NCBI RefSeq assembly: GCF_000300995.1
Contig: NZ_AMRJ01000025.1
Span: 1-46,273, forward strand
Length of the DNA stretch: 46,273 nucleotides
Source of the DNA: Alcanivorax hongdengensis A-11-3
GTDB taxonomy: Bacteria; Pseudomonadota; Gammaproteobacteria; Pseudomonadales; Alcanivoracaceae
Direction of reading: 5' to 3'
This document shows positions 7,703 to 16,583 of this stretch, piece by piece; within the stretch, counting starts at the first letter, position 1, and each line of letters begins with the position of its first letter. A program made the translations under genes and the position numbers. The notes under the pieces are model-generated. The model saw nothing but the letters and a program-made list of their open reading frames with translations. It ran no database searches and was not told the origin of the DNA.

Positions 7703-8802
7703 TGAGTTTTGTGATTCGACCGGCCCAGCCGGATGACAATGAAGCCATCCTGTCGCTGCTGGAGGGGACGCCGCAACAGGGGGCCGTGACCCTCAATTTC
7801 GAGCGGCGCCCGGATTATTTCCGCGGCGCTCGTGTGACCTGTGAAGAGCCGGATGTGTGGGTGGCCGAACCCCGTGATACGGCCAGCAAGGGGCCCATCG
7901 GGGCGGTTTACAATGTGGGCTGGCGGCGACTGTGGGTGAATGGCGAAGTACGCAATATCCGCTATGCCCATGATCTGCGTATTGCCGTGAGTTGCCGTAA
8001 CGGCACGCTGTTACATCGCATGTTCCGCAAGTTGCGCAACCAGCTGGCCCCCGGCGAGTGGATGCAGACCACGGTGCTGCGTGACAACCAGGCCTCCATG
8101 TCCACGGTGGCCAGTGGCCGTGCCGGCCTGCCCACCTATTATCCGTTTGGCACCATTGAAACCAGCCTGATCTACACCCGTGCCCGTCGCGCCCGGTTGC
8201 CGGAGGGCTGGTCGATCCGTCGTACCGGGCCCTATGACCGGCCGGCGGTCGCCAGACTGCTGCGTGAAGAGGGCAGCAAGAAACAGTTCTTTCCCTATTG
8301 GCATCTGGACCGTCAGCAGGGCGACCCGTTCTGTTTCGGCATGGGCAGTGATCAGTTTCTCGGCCTCTGGGAAGGGGAGGAACTGCGCGGTCTACTGGGC
8401 TTCTGGGACCAGCGGGATATCAAGCAGACCCGGGTGCTGGCCTATCGCAAGGGGTTGCGGGTACTGCGTCATGTCTATAACACCCACAGCCGATTGCGCG
8501 GCGGGTTGCGCCTGCCGCCGCCCGGCGGCGTGCTGTCCTACCTGACCTTGCACAGTATCGTGGTGGCCGACAATGAGCCGCGCCGCTTGCAGGCCTTGCT
8601 GGACCATGCCGTGGAGTGTTTCCACGGGCGTTATGATGCCCTGGTGTGCGGCTTTTTCAGCCAGGATCCGCTGGCCCGGGTGGCAGCGGGCTATCGCCGC
8701 CAGCGGCTGCTCAGTGACCATTTTCTGGTCAGCTATGAGGGCGACCCCCGTGAACAGCTGGACAGCACACGTCTGCCCTATGTGGATGTGGCGAGACTGT
8801 GA
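7702..8802 (+). CDS. Tandem GNAT-fold N-acyltransferase-like protein
   Basis: A 366-residue protein. The N-terminal half starts as a GNAT protein (FVIRPAQPDDNEAILSLLEG) and has a CoA-binding type segment near residue 95 (DLRIAVSCRNGTLLHRMFRK). The C-terminal half begins again with LPEGWSIRRTGPYDRPAVAR and contains a GLWEGEELRGLLGFWD strand pair, so it looks like two GNAT folds in one chain. GNAT enzymes move acyl groups from CoA or a carrier to amines. ATG 7702 is preferred: GGAGGG (7691-7696) lies five bases upstream and the codon overlaps the GH3 stop; GTG 7699 is the alternative. The stop overlaps the next gene in the same TGATG fashion. The acyl donor and acceptor are unknown. Confidence 0.8.
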   Translation: MSFVIRPAQPDDNEAILSLLEGTPQQGAVTLNFERRPDYFRGARVTCEEPDVWVAEPRDTASKGPIGAVYNVGWRRLWVNGEVRNIRYAHDLRIAVSCRNGTLLHRMFRKLRNQLAPGEWMQTTVLRDNQASMSTVASGRAGLPTYYPFGTIETSLIYTRARRARLPEGWSIRRTGPYDRPAVARLLREEGSKKQFFPYWHLDRQQGDPFCFGMGSDQFLGLWEGEELRGLLGFWDQRDIKQTRVLAYRKGLRVLRHVYNTHSRLRGGLRLPPPGGVLSYLTLHSIVVADNEPRRLQALLDHAVECFHGRYDALVCGFFSQDPLARVAAGYRRQRLLSDHFLVSYEGDPREQLDSTRLPYVDVARL

Positions 8803-9755
8803 TGGGCACACAAATCGACTATATCGGCATGTGGTACCAGGCCCGTGCCCGCCAGGGTGTGGACGACAGCATTCCCCTGCGGGTGTTCGAGCCGGAGGGG
8901 GATTTCCAGCAGTCCTTTCGCTTTCGCCACCGTGACCACGATGGTATTGGCGTGCTGTTTCACTTTTTCCGCCAGCAGGGCATGGCGCTGCCGGTCATGC
9001 CGGTCAGCCGCGAGAGCGGCTCGCCAGCCTGGTGGCGCTGGCTGCTGGGCAGTGCCGGCGAGTTGCCGCCGGTGGACAGTGACATTCCCTGGCGGTCGTT
9101 CGACGGCCATGACGAGCCGTCTTCCATGCAGACCCTGTGTCTGAGTCAGGAGCAGACCGATGCCCTGTTACAGCGCCTAAAACAGAACGGGGTCTCCCTG
9201 AACGCGGCCCTGCTGCGGGCCCTGCAGCGAGCGGTGGATGACACCCTGCTGGCCTATCCGGTGCGCGGCAGCTGGCTCTACCCGGTAAACATGCGTGGCG
9301 CCGTGCCCATGGACTGTGACGAGATGAACCTGTCCAGCGCCTTTTACACCTCGGTAAGCGGTCTGGACTCGCTGGCGGAAATCGCCGATCGCCTGCGCCG
9401 GCAACTGCGCGCCAATCTTCACTGGCGCATGTGGCATCTGGCGCGTATCGGCCGCTTTGTCGGCCGCCGCGGCGTCAACTGGCTCAGTGACCGCATGGCC
9501 AATGGCCAACAGCATCTGGGCTCATTCAGCAACCTGGGCCATTGGCAAGTGGATATGGCCTCCGGGGGCTTTCCCGAGGACGCGGTGATGGCTATATGCG
9601 CGCCGGGCAGCCCGCGCTATCCGGTGGCCAACGGCGTGCTGATCGTCAATGGCCGCATGACCCTGTCCATGAAACTGCATGAAAGCCTGGGCGCCGGGGC
9701 GGTCACCGCAAAATCCTGTTTGCGGCGCTGGCAGTTCCACCTGGAGGACGCATGA
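8802..9755 (+). CDS. CAT/condensation-fold acyltransferase with HxxxDG motif
   Basis: A 317-residue protein. An HRDHDG motif (H43, D47, G48) fits the HxxxDG catalytic motif shared by chloramphenicol acetyltransferases, NRPS condensation domains, BAHD enzymes and wax ester synthases. Later segments also fit that fold: NAALLRALQRAV, and a YPVNMRG strand followed by NLSSAFYTSV. At 317 residues it is shorter than typical condensation or wax ester synthase proteins (about 430-460); the part before the catalytic His is brief. Such enzymes join an activated acyl group to an alcohol or amine. ATG 8802 overlaps the stop of the previous gene; GTG 8799 is the alternative. GGAGG near its end serves the next gene. 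It could be catalytic or a reduced partner of the GNAT proteins. Confidence 0.75.
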   Translation: MGTQIDYIGMWYQARARQGVDDSIPLRVFEPEGDFQQSFRFRHRDHDGIGVLFHFFRQQGMALPVMPVSRESGSPAWWRWLLGSAGELPPVDSDIPWRSFDGHDEPSSMQTLCLSQEQTDALLQRLKQNGVSLNAALLRALQRAVDDTLLAYPVRGSWLYPVNMRGAVPMDCDEMNLSSAFYTSVSGLDSLAEIADRLRRQLRANLHWRMWHLARIGRFVGRRGVNWLSDRMANGQQHLGSFSNLGHWQVDMASGGFPEDAVMAICAPGSPRYPVANGVLIVNGRMTLSMKLHESLGAGAVTAKSCLRRWQFHLEDA

Positions 9756-10909
9756 TGAAAGCAGGTCGTTGGGGACGCTGGCTGGTGACGCTGGTGATTG
9801 CTGCCGTGGCGGTGACGGCGGTGGCCAGCCTCTATCTGGTGCCGCCGGAAATGCCGGCGCCGCGGCCTCGCGCCGCGGCGCTGAGCCTGCCCACCGAGCG
9901 CCCCGAGCAGGGCCGTCAGGTGATTCCGGTGCACAGTCAGGGCATTGCTCGCGCCCGCCATCAGTTGCCCCTGAGCATGGAGGTCAATGGCCGGGTGGAG
10001 AGTGTGTCGCCGGCCCTGGCGGATGGCGGCCTGGTACAGGCCGGTGATGTGTTGCTGAGCCTGGATCCGGAACCCTTCGAACTGGAAGTGACCTCGCGCC
10101 AGAACAGCGTCAACGCCGCACGCCTTCATCTCGCGGAAACCCGGGCCAAGGCCCGGGTCGCCGGCGCCTCCAGTCGCCAATCCGCCCTCGGTCGTTTCGA
10201 GCCGCAAATGGACGAGGCCCGCAGCCGACTGGCGGCGGCGCTGGCCGGCCTGCGCCAGGCCCAACGTAACCAGGAAATGACACAGTTGGTGGCGCCGGTG
10301 AGCGGTCGGCTCAAGGCCGTTCAGGTGAGTGTCGGGCAGCATGTGCAGGCCGGCATGACGCTGGCCGAGCTGTATCAGGAGCAGCAGGTACAAGTACGCC
10401 TGCCGGTGCGTGACGAGTGGCTGGCTCTGCTGGGTATCACCCCCGGTGATGACAGCTCCCTGGCCAATGTGGCGGTGCATCTTGAGGGCCGTTTTGCCGG
10501 TCGCCAGGGCCAGTGGCAGGGGCGGGTGGTGCGCCGTGAGGGCGGGCTCAACCGTAACCAGATGATGACCCTGATCGTGCTGGTGGAAAATACCGACTCG
10601 GGGTTGCCGCTGGAGCCCGGGGTGCTGGTGGAAGCCACGCTGAGTGGCAAACCCATGGCCGGCATCACGGTACTGCCTGCCTCGGCCCTGGCCGGTGACA
10701 GCGCCGTGTGGGTGCTGGACGATCAGCAGCGTCTGCGCCGTCACCCGGTCAATGTGCTGTATCGCGACCAGGACCGGGTCTATCTGGATGACCGTCTGGC
10801 GGGTAACCAGCCGGTGGTGCTGGCCGGTGACCTGCAATTGCTGGAGGGCATGCGCATCGACCCGCGGCCGGTCACCGAAGGGCTGGCGAAGGCGGGTAAC
10901 GAGCAATGA
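9755..10909 (+). CDS. RND efflux periplasmic adaptor (HlyD/MFP family)
   Basis: A 384-residue membrane fusion protein. An N-terminal membrane anchor (WLVTLVIAAVAVTAVASLYL) is followed by the split lipoyl/barrel-sandwich domain: GRVESVSPALADGGLVQAGD before, and APVSGRLKAVQVSVGQHVQAG after, an alpha-helical hairpin at about residues 115-175. The beta-barrel and membrane-proximal domains follow. It connects the inner-membrane RND pump to an outer-membrane channel; no channel gene lies in the window. ATG 9755 is seven bases from GGAGG (9743-9747), while ATG 9752 is only four bases away and overlaps the previous stop. The gene overlaps the pump gene by ATGATG. It is part of the AraC-GH3 cluster and so probably exports that cluster's product. 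Confidence 0.9.
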   Translation: MKAGRWGRWLVTLVIAAVAVTAVASLYLVPPEMPAPRPRAAALSLPTERPEQGRQVIPVHSQGIARARHQLPLSMEVNGRVESVSPALADGGLVQAGDVLLSLDPEPFELEVTSRQNSVNAARLHLAETRAKARVAGASSRQSALGRFEPQMDEARSRLAAALAGLRQAQRNQEMTQLVAPVSGRLKAVQVSVGQHVQAGMTLAELYQEQQVQVRLPVRDEWLALLGITPGDDSSLANVAVHLEGRFAGRQGQWQGRVVRREGGLNRNQMMTLIVLVENTDSGLPLEPGVLVEATLSGKPMAGITVLPASALAGDSAVWVLDDQQRLRRHPVNVLYRDQDRVYLDDRLAGNQPVVLAGDLQLLEGMRIDPRPVTEGLAKAGNEQ

Positions 10910-13900
10910 TGAAACGTTCCATCGCCTGGTTCGCCGCCAACCCGGCGGTGGCCAACCTGTTGATGATGACCCTGTTGCTGGCCGGGGTGCTGGCCATTCC
11001 CAATACCCGCCAGGAAACCCTGCCCAACGTGCCACTGGACCGCATCGGCATCTATGTGGCTTATCCCCAGGCGACGCCGGAAACCGTGGAGTCGCTGGTC
11101 TGCACGCCGGTGGAAAATGCCATCGATGACGTGGAGGGCGGCACCGAGCTGATCAGCGAATCCCGTGAAGGGCTCTGCACCGTGCGTATGGACGTGCAGG
11201 AAGGCCACGACACCGATGATGTGATGGAGCAGATCCGCACCCGGCTGGATTCGCTGGATACCCTGCCCAGCGGCGCCGATCGCCCGCGGGTGCAGGAGCT
11301 GATCGTGCGTAACCGGGTGGTGCGGTTGCTGCTCAGCGGTTCCCTGCCGCGCAAGGACCTCTACCGGCTGGCCCACCAGGTACGTCGCCAGTTGCTCAAC
11401 CGTGATGCCATCTCCAGTGTTGATATCGAGAACCTGCCCGAGCGGGAAATGTCCCTGCTGGTCTCCCGCGATGACCTCTACCGTTACCAGCTGACCCTGG
11501 ACAGTATGGCCCGTGCTGCCAGCCAGAGTGTGCAGCGCGTGGCCGGCGGGTTGTTGCGCAGCGAGCGCGGTGACTGGCTGTTGCAGACCGGTGAGCAGCC
11601 CCGTGACAGCCAGGCCTACCGCGGGTTGGTGATCCGCCAGTCCGACCAGGGCGATCTATTGCGTCTGGGCGATGTGGCCCAGGTGCGCGACGGCTTTTCC
11701 CGCGACACCCAGGCGGCCTGGCTGGATGGCAAGCCGGCGGTGGCGCTGGATGTCTACCGGGTGGGTCAGCAGAACGTGCTGACCGTGGCCGACGAGGTGG
11801 CCGATTATGTGCAGGGCGCTGATCTGCCCGCCGGGGTCGGCCTGTCGGTGTGGAATGATGATGCCCGCCAGTTCCGTGATCGTTCCAACCTGCTTTGGCG
11901 CAATGCCCTGCAGGGGTTGGTGCTGCTTACCCTGATGCTGGGTGTCTTCCTGACCCTGCGGCTGGCCGGCTGGGTGGCCCTGGGTATTCCGGTATCGATG
12001 CTGGGGGCCTGTGCCCTGTTGCCATTGCTGGGCGAGTCCTTCAACACCATTTCCCTGTTCGCCTTTATCCTGGTGCTGGGCATCGTGGTGGATGATGCAG
12101 TGATCGTTGGCGAGAGCGTGGACCTGATGCGCCGGGAAGGCATGGCCTCGCCACGGGCCGCGGTGATCGGCGCACAACGGGTGGCCAAGCCACTGCTCTA
12201 CGCGGTGCTGACCACCGTGGTGGCCTTCGCACCGCTGTTGTTCCTGCCGGGGCCAGAAGGCTCACTGATGCGCGTGATCCCCATTGTGTCCATTGCCATC
12301 CTGGTGTTTTCGCTGGTGGAGTCGCTGTGGATCCTGCCGGCCCATCTCAGTCACAGCCGCCCGGCCACCGGCCTGCTGGGGCGTTCGGAAGCGTTTTCCA
12401 ACCGGCTCAACGAGAAGCTGGAACGCTGGCTGGAACACCGGGCCCGCCCGCTGCTGCACCGCTGCCTGCAATGGCGCTATGTGGTGGTGATCGCCTTTGT
12501 TGGCCTGTTCGTGTTCTGCTGCGCGCTGGTCAACAGCGGCTGGCTGACCATGGTGCTGTTCTCCCGGGTGGAGGGCGACAAAGTGATGGCCGATGTGGTG
12601 TTTCCCCAGGGCACCAGTGACGAGCGGCTGGGCCGCGAGGTGCGGCTGCTGGAAAATTCCGCCCGCAAACTGCGCTCGGATCTGGAGCAATCTGCCAGCC
12701 CGGTCACCATCGGCTCGGTGTTTGCCGAGCAGGGGGTTCGCCAGAAGACCTCCAATGCCCGCGACCCGGGGGCGCGTTACCGGGTGCGCGTGACGCTGGC
12801 GTTGCAGGGCGATACCGCCAGCATGACGCCACGGGATGTGGCCAGCCGCTGGCGACACCTGCATGGGGATGTGCCCGATGCCCTGTCCCTGAAGTTCCAC
12901 GCCAGCCTTATGCAGGTAAAGCCGGATATTCATATCAACCTGTTCGAACCGGACCTGGCCAGGCTGCAGCAGATGAGTGAGACCCTGGCGCTGGCCTTGC
13001 AGCGCGAAAGCGGTGTGCACGAGGTGGCCAACAACCTGCATGCCCAGCGCAGTATTGTCGAGATACAGCTGCGTGACGCCGGGCGCATGGCCGGTCTCAG
13101 TGCCGATCAGCTGGGCCGGCAGGTGCGTCATGCCTTCCACGGTATCGAACTGGATCGCTGGTTCGAACGCGACCAGGAAGTGCCGGTGATGCTGCGCCTG
13201 GCGGACGCGGACAGCCGGCGCATGGCCGACCTGGAGCGATTGCCCGTGCAACTGCCCGATGGTGACATGACCCTGTTGTCGGCGGTGGCCGAGGTCCACC
13301 GCCATCAGGCCCCGGCCATGATCAGTCACTACGACGGGCGCCGCAGTGCCACGGTCAGTGCCTTTGTGGATGAGCATCTGACCTCGCCGGGCCAGGTCAT
13401 GGCCCAGCTGGAGAAGAACGTGCTGGGACCGATGATGGCCAGTGACCCGGACGCCGGTTGGACCATCGCCGGCAAGCCGGCCGCCATCAAGGAGTTTCTC
13501 GGCCGGTTGTCGATCGGTTACCTGATTGCCCTGGGTGTGATCTTTTTCATGCTGACGGTACTGTTTGGCGGCTATGGCCAGCCGCTACTGGTGATGATGG
13601 CCATTCCCTTCGGGTTGGTGGGCGCTTTCCTGGGGCATTTCCTGCTTGGCTACAGCGTCACCCTCTGGTCCATTGTCGGTGTGATTGCGGTGAGTGGTGT
13701 GGTGGTCAACGACAACCTGGTGCTGCTGGATGGCATCAATGATCTGCGCGCCCGGGGCGTGGCGCTGCACCAGGCGGTGGTGGAGGGCACCAGCACCCGC
13801 CTGCGTCCGGTGCTGCTGACGTCGCTGACCACCTTTGCCGGGGTGGCGCCATTGATGCTGGAAACCAGTGTGCAGGCCCGCTTTCTGATTCCCATGGCCA

Positions 13901-14181
13901 TTGCGCTGGCCTTCGGGGTGTTGTTTGCCACCCTGGTCAGCCTGTTGCTGGTGCCCTGTATGGTAGTGGTGGGCCAGGACCTGCGTCTGGCCTGGCAGCG
14001 CGGATTGGGGCGCTGGCGCCAGGACCGGGCCAGCGATGCGGACAGCGTGGATGAGGCGTATCAGCGAGGCCGTAACAGCGCCCGCGGCGCCATCAACCCC
14101 TACCGGGATGAGGTGCTGCATTCGGCCTGGGAGGCCGGGCGCCAGGATGATGCCGGTGGCGAGCCGGAAACCGCCGGCTGA
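10906..14181 (+). CDS. RND-family efflux pump, inner membrane permease
   Basis: A 1091-residue resistance-nodulation-division transporter with the duplicated layout. TM1 lies near residues 17-30. A first periplasmic pore domain follows (NVPLDRIGIYVAYPQATPE), then a TM2-6 block with the proton-relay pair D396-D397 in GIVVDDAVIVGES, equivalent to AcrB D407/D408. A second periplasmic domain and a TM8-12 block with VSGVVVNDNLVLLDGIND follow. The TM10 position that is Lys in AcrB lies in an N-D-N context here. The last 70 residues form a polar cytoplasmic tail (about 1025-1091). It uses the proton gradient to drive substrates outward with its adaptor. Start ATG 10906 overlaps the adaptor stop; ATG 10909 is equally possible. 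A strong terminator ends the cluster. Confidence 0.93.
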   Translation: MMKRSIAWFAANPAVANLLMMTLLLAGVLAIPNTRQETLPNVPLDRIGIYVAYPQATPETVESLVCTPVENAIDDVEGGTELISESREGLCTVRMDVQEGHDTDDVMEQIRTRLDSLDTLPSGADRPRVQELIVRNRVVRLLLSGSLPRKDLYRLAHQVRRQLLNRDAISSVDIENLPEREMSLLVSRDDLYRYQLTLDSMARAASQSVQRVAGGLLRSERGDWLLQTGEQPRDSQAYRGLVIRQSDQGDLLRLGDVAQVRDGFSRDTQAAWLDGKPAVALDVYRVGQQNVLTVADEVADYVQGADLPAGVGLSVWNDDARQFRDRSNLLWRNALQGLVLLTLMLGVFLTLRLAGWVALGIPVSMLGACALLPLLGESFNTISLFAFILVLGIVVDDAVIVGESVDLMRREGMASPRAAVIGAQRVAKPLLYAVLTTVVAFAPLLFLPGPEGSLMRVIPIVSIAILVFSLVESLWILPAHLSHSRPATGLLGRSEAFSNRLNEKLERWLEHRARPLLHRCLQWRYVVVIAFVGLFVFCCALVNSGWLTMVLFSRVEGDKVMADVVFPQGTSDERLGREVRLLENSARKLRSDLEQSASPVTIGSVFAEQGVRQKTSNARDPGARYRVRVTLALQGDTASMTPRDVASRWRHLHGDVPDALSLKFHASLMQVKPDIHINLFEPDLARLQQMSETLALALQRESGVHEVANNLHAQRSIVEIQLRDAGRMAGLSADQLGRQVRHAFHGIELDRWFERDQEVPVMLRLADADSRRMADLERLPVQLPDGDMTLLSAVAEVHRHQAPAMISHYDGRRSATVSAFVDEHLTSPGQVMAQLEKNVLGPMMASDPDAGWTIAGKPAAIKEFLGRLSIGYLIALGVIFFMLTVLFGGYGQPLLVMMAIPFGLVGAFLGHFLLGYSVTLWSIVGVIAVSGVVVNDNLVLLDGINDLRARGVALHQAVVEGTSTRLRPVLLTSLTTFAGVAPLMLETSVQARFLIPMAIALAFGVLFATLVSLLLVPCMVVVGQDLRLAWQRGLGRWRQDRASDADSVDEAYQRGRNSARGAINPYRDEVLHSAWEAGRQDDAGGEPETAG

Positions 14182-14209
14182 GCAAGCTGGTGGTAGAGCA
14201 TTTGCGCAC

Positions 14210-14246
14210 AAAAAAGCCCGGCACGGGGGACCCCGTGCCGGGCTTT
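14210..14246. terminator. Bidirectional rho-independent terminator
   Basis: AAAGCCCGGCACGG... pairs with CCGTGCCGGGCTTT (14213-14226 / 14233-14246). A run of A's before it gives an ideal U-tract for the minus-strand gpmA transcript; TTTACGTTT follows on the + strand for the RND operon. A second small perfect hairpin, GTTTGTC-GTCA-GACAAAC (14249-14266), sits right after it, next to the gpmA stop. Confidence 0.88.
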
Positions 14247-14275
14247 ACGTTTGTCGTCAGACAAACGCCGGCAGC

Positions 14276-15022
14276 TTACGCCTTGCCCTGGTTGGCCACG
14301 GCTTCGGCGGCCTTGGCCACTTCTTCCGCATCGCCCAGGTAGTAGTTCTTGATCGGCTTCAGATTGTCATCCAGCTCATAGACCATCGGCACGCCGGTGG
14401 GGATGTTGAGCTTGACGATTTCCTCGTCGGAAATATCGCCCAGGTATTTGACCAGCGCGCGCAGGCTGTTGCCGTGGGCACAGATCAGTACCTGCTTGCC
14501 GGCTTCGATCTGCGGTTTGATCTCGCTCTCGAAGTAGGGCACGAAACGGTCCACGGTGTCTTTCAGGCTTTCTGACAGCGGGATTTCCTGTTCGCTCAGG
14601 TCCTTGTAAACGCGGAAGTTGCCGGCGTAACGTTCATCGTCGCGTTCCATCTTGGGCGGCGGCGTGTCATAGCTGCGGCGCCAGATGTGAACCTGCTCGT
14701 CACCGTACTTGGCGGCGGTTTCCGCCTTGTTCAGGCCCTGCAGGGCGCCGTAGTGACGCTCGTTGAGGCGGTAGTCGCGGATTACCGGAATCCACATCTG
14801 GTCCATGGTATCGAGGATGCTCCAGAGGGTGCGGATGGCACGCTTGAGCACGGAGGTGTAGGCGATGTCGAATTCGAAGCCGGCTTCCTTCAGCAGCTCA
14901 CCGGCGGTACGGGCTTCGGTGCGGCCCTGCTCGGTCAGATCCACATCTTTCCAGCCGGTGAAACGGTTTTCCTTGTTCCAGACGCTCTGGCCGTGGCGGA
15001 CCAGTACCAGTTTGGTGCTCAT
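14276..15022 (-). CDS. gpmA: 2,3-bisphosphoglycerate-dependent phosphoglycerate mutase
   Basis: A 248-residue glycolytic enzyme that interconverts 3- and 2-phosphoglycerate. The phosphohistidine motif LVRHGQS (H10) is near the N-terminus. The substrate-binding stretch [12 protein letters not shown] and the second catalytic His in CAHGNSLRA are also present. Length matches E. coli GpmA (250). The start ATG 15022 has CAGGAA upstream on the minus strand. It is divergent from rnd and convergent with the RND operon, with a shared terminator between. Confidence 0.96.
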   Translation of the reverse strand: MSTKLVLVRHGQSVWNKENRFTGWKDVDLTEQGRTEARTAGELLKEAGFEFDIAYTSVLKRAIRTLWSILDTMDQMWIPVIRDYRLNERHYGALQGLNKAETAAKYGDEQVHIWRRSYDTPPPKMERDDERYAGNFRVYKDLSEQEIPLSESLKDTVDRFVPYFESEIKPQIEAGKQVLICAHGNSLRALVKYLGDISDEEIVKLNIPTGVPMVYELDDNLKPIKNYYLGDAEEVAKAAEAVANQGKA

Positions 15023-15097
15023 GGGTCATTCCTGTGCGATGTTAAGGCGGCGCAAAGGGTAGCAGAAAACCGCCGGGAAATTGAGCGCTACAGCACG

Positions 15098-15103
15098 TAT
15101 AAT
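15098..15103 (+). promoter_or_regulatory. Consensus -10 box in the gpmA-rnd spacer
   Basis: A perfect TATAAT lies about 100 bp upstream of the rnd start. The nearest -35-like hexamer TTGAGC (15081-15086) is only 11 bases away, so a full sigma-70 promoter is not proven. The remaining spacer (15023-15199) holds no recognisable gene. Confidence 0.3.
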
Positions 15104-15199
15104 CGGGCGCTGATGCCAATCGGGGGCTTGTTGCGCCCGCCATGTCTGCCCGTCCCTCACGGCGAGGGGCCGGGTCAACCGTGTTGAAGGCCGTTTTTT

Positions 15200-16273
15200 A
15201 TGTCTCATATCTGGTGCGAAAGCACCGAGGCTGTCCGCCAGTGGCAGCAACAGCTGCCCCCCGGGTGCCCCCTGTATCTGGACACCGAATTCATGCGCGA
15301 ACGCACCTTCTGGCCGAAGCTGGCCCTGGTACAGGTGCACGACGGCCAGTCAATCCGACTGATTGACACCCCGCAGGTGGATGCCGCCGCCATGTCACCG
15401 CTGTTTGCGGATCATACCCTGGTGATGCACGCCTGCTCGGAAGACCTGGAAGCCATTGCCGCTTTCAGCGGTGCATACCCGGCGGCCATCGAGGATACCC
15501 AGATTGCCGCAGCTCTCAGTGGTGAGGATATGCAGCTGGGTTACCAGAAGATTGTGCAGATGTTGCTGGGGGTGGAGTTGCCCAAGGGTGCGACCCGCAC
15601 CAACTGGCTCAAACGCCCGCTCAGCGATGAGCAGCTGCACTACGCCGAGGATGACGTGAAGTACCTGCCCGAGGTCACCGCCATCCTGCGCGAACGCCTG
15701 GATACGCTGGGCCGCCGTCACTGGTGGCAGGAAGAGTGCCAGCGGTTGCTGGACCAGGCCCGCCGTCCGTCACTGCCGGAAAAGGCCTGGCGGCAGGTGA
15801 AAGGCGCCGCCTATTTGCAGGGCCAGAGCCTGGCGGTGCTGGCGGAGCTGGCCGCCTGGCGTGATGCCATGGCCCGCCAGCGGGATCTGCCCAAGAGCTT
15901 TGTGGTCAAGGATGCCCAGCTGCTGGAGTTGGCCAACAGCCGTCGTCAGGATCGCGGCGCCCTGGCCGATGCCGGGCTGCATCCCAAGGTGATCCGCCGC
16001 GATGGTGACACCTTGCTGTCACTGATGGCCCGGGGCCGTGAACAGACGCCGCCGGCGCCACTGCCGGGCCCGCCGGATGCCCGGCAGAAAAAGCTGGCGA
16101 AAGCCCTGCGTGGCCGGGTCGCCCACATTGCCGCCGACCTGAACCTGAAACCGGATGTACTGATGCGCCGGCGCTGGCTGGAGGCGCTAATCCGCCACCC
16201 GGACCGGATTCCCGAACCGCTCACCGGCTGGCGCCAGTCGCTGGTCACCGATGCTCTGCTGGAGATGTTGTAA
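15200..16273 (+). CDS. rnd: Ribonuclease D
   Basis: A 357-residue 3'-5' exoribonuclease that trims tRNA and other small RNA 3' ends. The DEDDy exonuclease domain fills the first 190 residues: D28 and E30 in LDTEFMRERTFWP (Exo I), HACSEDLEA (Exo II), and HYAEDDVKYL with the Tyr/Asp pair (Exo III). An HRDC domain follows (about residues 205-285). Length is close to E. coli RNase D (375). ATG 15200 has only a weak ribosome site. The ycgL gene begins directly after the stop, and rnd-ycgL-ycgN is a conserved gammaproteobacterial order. Confidence 0.95.
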   Translation: MSHIWCESTEAVRQWQQQLPPGCPLYLDTEFMRERTFWPKLALVQVHDGQSIRLIDTPQVDAAAMSPLFADHTLVMHACSEDLEAIAAFSGAYPAAIEDTQIAAALSGEDMQLGYQKIVQMLLGVELPKGATRTNWLKRPLSDEQLHYAEDDVKYLPEVTAILRERLDTLGRRHWWQEECQRLLDQARRPSLPEKAWRQVKGAAYLQGQSLAVLAELAAWRDAMARQRDLPKSFVVKDAQLLELANSRRQDRGALADAGLHPKVIRRDGDTLLSLMARGREQTPPAPLPGPPDARQKKLAKALRGRVAHIAADLNLKPDVLMRRRWLEALIRHPDRIPEPLTGWRQSLVTDALLEML

Positions 16274-16579
16274 ATGCTGGAAGGCAAGCTGTTCTGTTCC
16301 ATCTACAAAAGTCGCCGCAAGGCGGAGATGTACCTGTACGTGGAGCGCCAGAAGGGCCTCAAGGATCTGCCGGAAGGCCTGTTGAGCCAGTTTGGCCCGC
16401 CCCAGCATGTCAGTGACATGATCCTCAGCCCGGAGCGCCCCCTGGCTCGGGTGGATGTGCAGCGGGTGATGGACAAGATTCGTGAGCAGGGTTTCTACCT
16501 GCAGATGCCGCCGCCGCCGGACAAGGACCTGTTTCTGGCCGATGGTCACCCGGACAACCCGGCGCCCCGGGAACGCTGA
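16274..16579 (+). CDS. ycgL: YcgL domain protein
   Basis: A 101-residue protein with the YcgL domain: [16 protein letters not shown] near the N-terminus, [10 protein letters not shown] in the middle, and [18 protein letters not shown] near the C-terminus. The biochemical role of the family is not established. Its ATG follows the rnd stop with no gap, which indicates co-translation. The family length (about 95-105) fits. Confidence 0.9.
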   Translation: MLEGKLFCSIYKSRRKAEMYLYVERQKGLKDLPEGLLSQFGPPQHVSDMILSPERPLARVDVQRVMDKIREQGFYLQMPPPPDKDLFLADGHPDNPAPRER

Positions 16580-16583
16580 TCCC

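Noticed and set aside
9617..11035. 472-codon open frame opposite the acyltransferase and adaptor genes
   Set aside because: It spans three sense genes and their overlaps and has no domain.
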